In this document: piece after piece, positions 62,201 to 64,000 of the stretch
How positions within the stretch are numbered: the stretch's first letter is position 1
How the letters are laid out: every line of letters begins with the position of its first letter
DNA from: Mucilaginibacter glaciei
GTDB taxonomy: Bacteria > Bacteroidota > Bacteroidia > Sphingobacteriales > Sphingobacteriaceae
Direction: 5' to 3'
DNA length: 64,000 bases
Assembly: GCF_014773245.1 (NCBI RefSeq)
Contig: NZ_JACWMX010000003.1
Location: 62,001 to 126,000 of the forward strand
The notes under the pieces: model-generated
Told to the model about the DNA's origin: nothing
Database searches by the model: none
The model's input: only the letters and a program-made list of their open reading frames with translations
Program-made: the position numbers and the translations under genes

Positions 62201-64000
62201 CTGCATAGTGCCGGCAGCTTGCGCCAGGGTGTTAAAGTTGTAGTTGATATCAGCAACTATAAAATAGTAGGTAGGGGTACTACCAGTTGTAATTACCTCG
62301 CTGATATTGGTGATAGATAGTGAAGCAATTGCTGACGATAAATAATTGTAAGAAAATTGTGCTCCACTAACTTGCACAGCGCCTGTAAACGTGTTTGCCG
62401 CAGTATTCTTGTACAATTTATAGCCTGTAAAATAAAATGAAGGGTTTTGACTTGAATATGTTGTGTTTATTGTAAAACTATTATAAGTATTTGCACTGCC
62501 CGAAGTAATGCCGAAACCAAATAAAACAACAGAAGTTTGGCCTGGCCTCAGCGTACCTTGTGTAATGCCGTTTGCAGACGCATTTGCATCTGTTAAACTG
62601 GCAGCAAGAACTGCAATGTTGATAGTTGTCGACGAGTTGCCGGTAATATTATTGCCGCTGGCCGTATAATTAGTGGCCGCAGATACAACAGTTGGAGTAC
62701 CGCTGATGACACCGGTAGAGGTACTGAATGATAAACCTGCCGGAAGCGTTGGTGTGATTGCATATCCCCCTGCCAGGATCCTTTTAACGCCGCCGAAATT
62801 ATAGTCAGAATAGTATAAGTTGCCGGATGCATCCATCGCTATAGCAGGCGGCGAATCGCCTGTAGTAGCAATCCGGTTAACCACACCTGACGGGCTGATT
62901 ATGTTGATAGAGCTGCTTCCGGCGTCAGCTTCATAAATATTGCCGGATGCATCTACCACCATGTTTCGAGGCGAATTGAATGACGTATTTGCCGCAACAA
63001 AGGTTGATGGGACGGTGCTGCCCGCCGGCACCTTTAATATAGAATTGACACTATTGTTCGGGAATGCTCCGGGTACCGAAATATACATATCACCGGCGGT
63101 GTTAACAGCTACACCCCAGGGCGCATTTAAATTACTGATGTATGCAGTGCCTGCACTAGTGGCGGTGGTGGCTATCTTGTAAATCTTTCCGCCATTGGCA
63201 ATCGTGCTATTTCTGTCTACCACATAGATGAAATTTCCCGTCGGGTCAAATGCTAATGCCGTAGGTTCGTCAAAACCCGTGATCTGGGTTTTAGTGCCAC
63301 CTGTAGTGGTTTTAAAAATTTTACCTGTGCCTGTACTGCCGTTAATGCCTCTATCGGCAACATAGGTAGTGCCTGCCGCATCAACTATCACCCCGGCAGG
63401 GCGGGTATAAGAAATGCCTGCAGCAGTGTTTTGAGTAAAAGTAAGCGTGCCTGAAGAATTGTATACATAACAGGCTTTGTTATTTTCACTTGTTACATAT
63501 ATCTCACCCGTTGTTGTACGTACCGTTATGCCATTACTATTAGTGTTGTTATTAGAAGGAACATTAAGAATGCTTGTTGCAGGCCCGAAAGTGCCCACCG
63601 GGCCACCTGTATTTGAAGGCGACACTACCGGCGAAACCGCAACGTTTGTAATAAAGGTTTGCGGCGTAGTGTAAGTAATCACCGGGGCTTTCGGGTTAAT
63701 GGTTAGGTTAACGTTTGCCGTGCTGCTGCCGGTCGAACTGCTGGCGGTAACCGTGTAAGTTGTAGGAATTGAAACAACCGTAGGTGTGCCTGATATAACG
63801 CCTGTTGTACTTATGCTAAGCCCGGCAGGCAATGCAGGACTTGTTGATGCGCTAATGATAGTGCCGCCACTATTGGTGGGTGTCAGGTTGCTAATTGCAA
63901 CATTCGATGTGTAAATCTGTGGATTAGTATAGCTGAAAACAGGTGGATTAACAACCGCTAAATTTAAGGTTGTGGCCGAGCTGCCATTTTGGTTAAATGC
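59219..64000 (-). CDS. giant T9SS-secreted surface protein with NHL-like repeats (partial, N-terminus off right edge)
   Basis: An open frame of at least 1593 residues that continues past the right edge; no credible start lies inside the window. From the N-terminal side it shows putative-Ig repeats (LPAGLSISTTGVISGTPTVV, seen at least twice plus a diverged copy), NHL-type beta-propeller repeats (such as GVIVDAAGTTYVADRG and GVAVNTAGDMYISVPG), then immunoglobulin-like and beta-helix-like regions rich in T/N. The last 75 residues are a T9SS type A domain (LSVYPNPTADIINVAI, LKPGTYFVQL, NNKFIKL). The C-terminal 500 residues run parallel in layout to the protein at 54353. Confidence 0.85.
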   Translation of the reverse strand, partial: AFNQNGSSATTLNLAVVNPPVFSYTNPQIYTSNVAISNLTPTNSGGTIISASTSPALPAGLSISTTGVISGTPTVVSIPTTYTVTASSSTGSSTANVNLTINPKAPVITYTTPQTFITNVAVSPVVSPSNTGGPVGTFGPATSILNVPSNNNTNSNGITVRTTTGEIYVTSENNKACYVYNSSGTLTFTQNTAAGISYTRPAGVIVDAAGTTYVADRGINGSTGTGKIFKTTTGGTKTQITGFDEPTALAFDPTGNFIYVVDRNSTIANGGKIYKIATTATSAGTAYISNLNAPWGVAVNTAGDMYISVPGAFPNNSVNSILKVPAGSTVPSTFVAANTSFNSPRNMVVDASGNIYEADAGSSSINIISPSGVVNRIATTGDSPPAIAMDASGNLYYSDYNFGGVKRILAGGYAITPTLPAGLSFSTSTGVISGTPTVVSAATNYTASGNNITGNSSTTINIAVLAASLTDANASANGITQGTLRPGQTSVVLFGFGITSGSANTYNSFTINTTYSSQNPSFYFTGYKLYKNTAANTFTGAVQVSGAQFSYNYLSSAIASLSITNISEVITTGSTPTYYFIVADINYNFNTLAQAAGTMQFSFATSQTNALTTSTTNISPNVNITGTTFTIAPPTLTSTDNNFTANGITSGSLSYGQTNIVLFSFKMVVDGVFTINQFDIPSNISVNPYFQNGQIYRSTTQYFSDAQPITATVAFNGTNTAVTGMTENFNSYTGSSTFYYFLLGNLTNTNAGTGPLNFSLSTATNAFTEANPYKQYASSGNITGVSFTVLTTYKWVGTNSADFNAANNYLTLNNNTITTAPNAASPAANIYIPNANTRLPILSASLTVGALTFDGNATPVLALNSKTLTLSNSLTTTANTVATINGGAVALTNAALTSNLGAGSILNMTGSAALTNAGIFTMASTSALNVTSGTVANSGTFILKSDASGSATIGPVPSATTFSGNYQVQRYVTGSSSAAPAYNTTRGNYTYRNYRIMSSPVSTGTNATFPVSSLTYVPLSAIVTGLTSCTGCTNTPTATGNPTLYLYREDFAGTSTSFTSSNFRPITAIGAPVLNVTGTPSTAYLYAGMGYLFYFRGDRINNTTAKIVSPYVAPENVVFSNTGTLNQGDIKLINWTNNSVTLTRSALSAVASYGLQLAGNPYASSIDWDNSAGYTTTGTISTSIYQFNPKTNQYDTYVRGTAGGNGTGGSNEGIITSGQAFFIRVTTAPATFTFKEAAKTTTQLTAATNLLLSSASTTESDKGGFMRIRLAIDSTNHDNVILSFKKGASEKYIEEEDGIDLGGSGAFESLSAYSKDDVALAVSTMPLPSTNAQIVPLSVNGNVTGIYQLQLNDIQGIPSLYDVWLMDKLKNDSLDLRAHSTYNFNLDRTNAATFGKNRFQIIIRKNQNKILRMLDFTANKILSGAKIAWTTENEFDYTKFVVERSIDNGKTFEVLGDVKSNNLGNYYFLDNSPIIGLNQYRLKEEDFDGTVTYSKIATLMYSNTSGNVINNMLSVYPNPTADIINVAINAPLTITPSYTIKITDGVGRVVKTATSTQLTWRDNIAGLKPGTYFVQLINNLTKEIVGNNKFIKL

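Noticed and set aside
63830..63832. TTG as a possible start of the giant surface protein
   Set aside because: The frame stays open to the window edge with the same repeat-type sequence and the TTG encodes Leu inside a repeat, so the true start is outside.
1..64000. Search for CRISPR arrays, tRNAs, insertion sequences and attachment repeats
   Set aside because: No regularly spaced repeats, cloverleaf-like genes, transposase frames or terminal inverted repeats were seen by eye; a dedicated scan would be needed to exclude short elements.

Overview
The window reads as chromosome of a Bacteroidota bacterium, most likely family Sphingobacteriaceae (Mucilaginibacter- or Pedobacter-like). This is inferred from a gldB homologue, two giant surface proteins with type IX secretion (T9SS) C-terminal domains, DUF3570/DUF4266 genes, a CzcA-TolC fusion efflux pump, and -7 promoter elements of the Bacteroidota type TAnnTTTG. 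No tRNA, rRNA, insertion sequence or CRISPR array was seen.

Region 1 (1-25 kb) looks like a low-oxygen/stress and anaerobic-metabolism island. It holds an Mla-type lipid transporter (mlaD-F-E), two paralogous BON-domain proteins, a zinc alcohol dehydrogenase, and a long minus-strand operon fumC - porin - dicarboxylate transporter - sdhC - sdhA - sdhB - DUF6544 suited to C4-dicarboxylate uptake and fumarate/succinate respiration. At its centre (14875-17110) is a two-component pair. The kinase has a PAS domain that matches FixL in its heme ligand (H62) and two distal-pocket arginines (R68, R82). The regulator is a receiver fused to a CRP/FNR-type cNMP-HTH module. Around it, and once more at 41.1 kb, the palindrome TGAC-N4-GTCA (one copy TGAT-N4-GTCA) lies upstream of BON, uspA, the BON/ADH operon, a degenerate L,D-transpeptidase, small unknown genes and a 595-residue unknown. 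In five of these promoters the palindrome centre lies 28.5-29.5 bp from a -7-like element, and in two it lies 51.5 bp away, as expected for class II and class I activation by a CRP-like protein. I propose a FixL/CRP oxygen-response regulon, functionally comparable to DosR or FixLJ-K circuits, as the main discovery of the window.

Region 2 (25-41 kb) contains a NYN-LOTUS protein, a dual-specificity phosphatase, a diacylglycerol kinase-like enzyme, a metal-efflux locus with its own two-component system, a cytochrome b561 coupled to a small winged-helix-like protein, a periplasmic redox cluster (DUF3570, DUF4266, ApbE, thioredoxin, Rieske) of unknown purpose, and a VIT-family metal transporter.

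Region 3 (41-54 kb) is mixed: the 595-residue unknown, a SLOG protein, a stand-alone receiver, a pentameric ligand-gated ion channel homologue, DUF3095, a cytosolic alpha-amylase, a GH9 glycosidase, gldB, NAD synthetase and a DUF4136 lipoprotein.

Region 4 (54-64 kb) holds two giant T9SS surface proteins. Each is followed within 5-6 bases by a 75-76 residue membrane protein sharing an almost identical VPLDTWVYVLV transmembrane signature. The last gene runs off the right edge and mlaD runs off the left edge.
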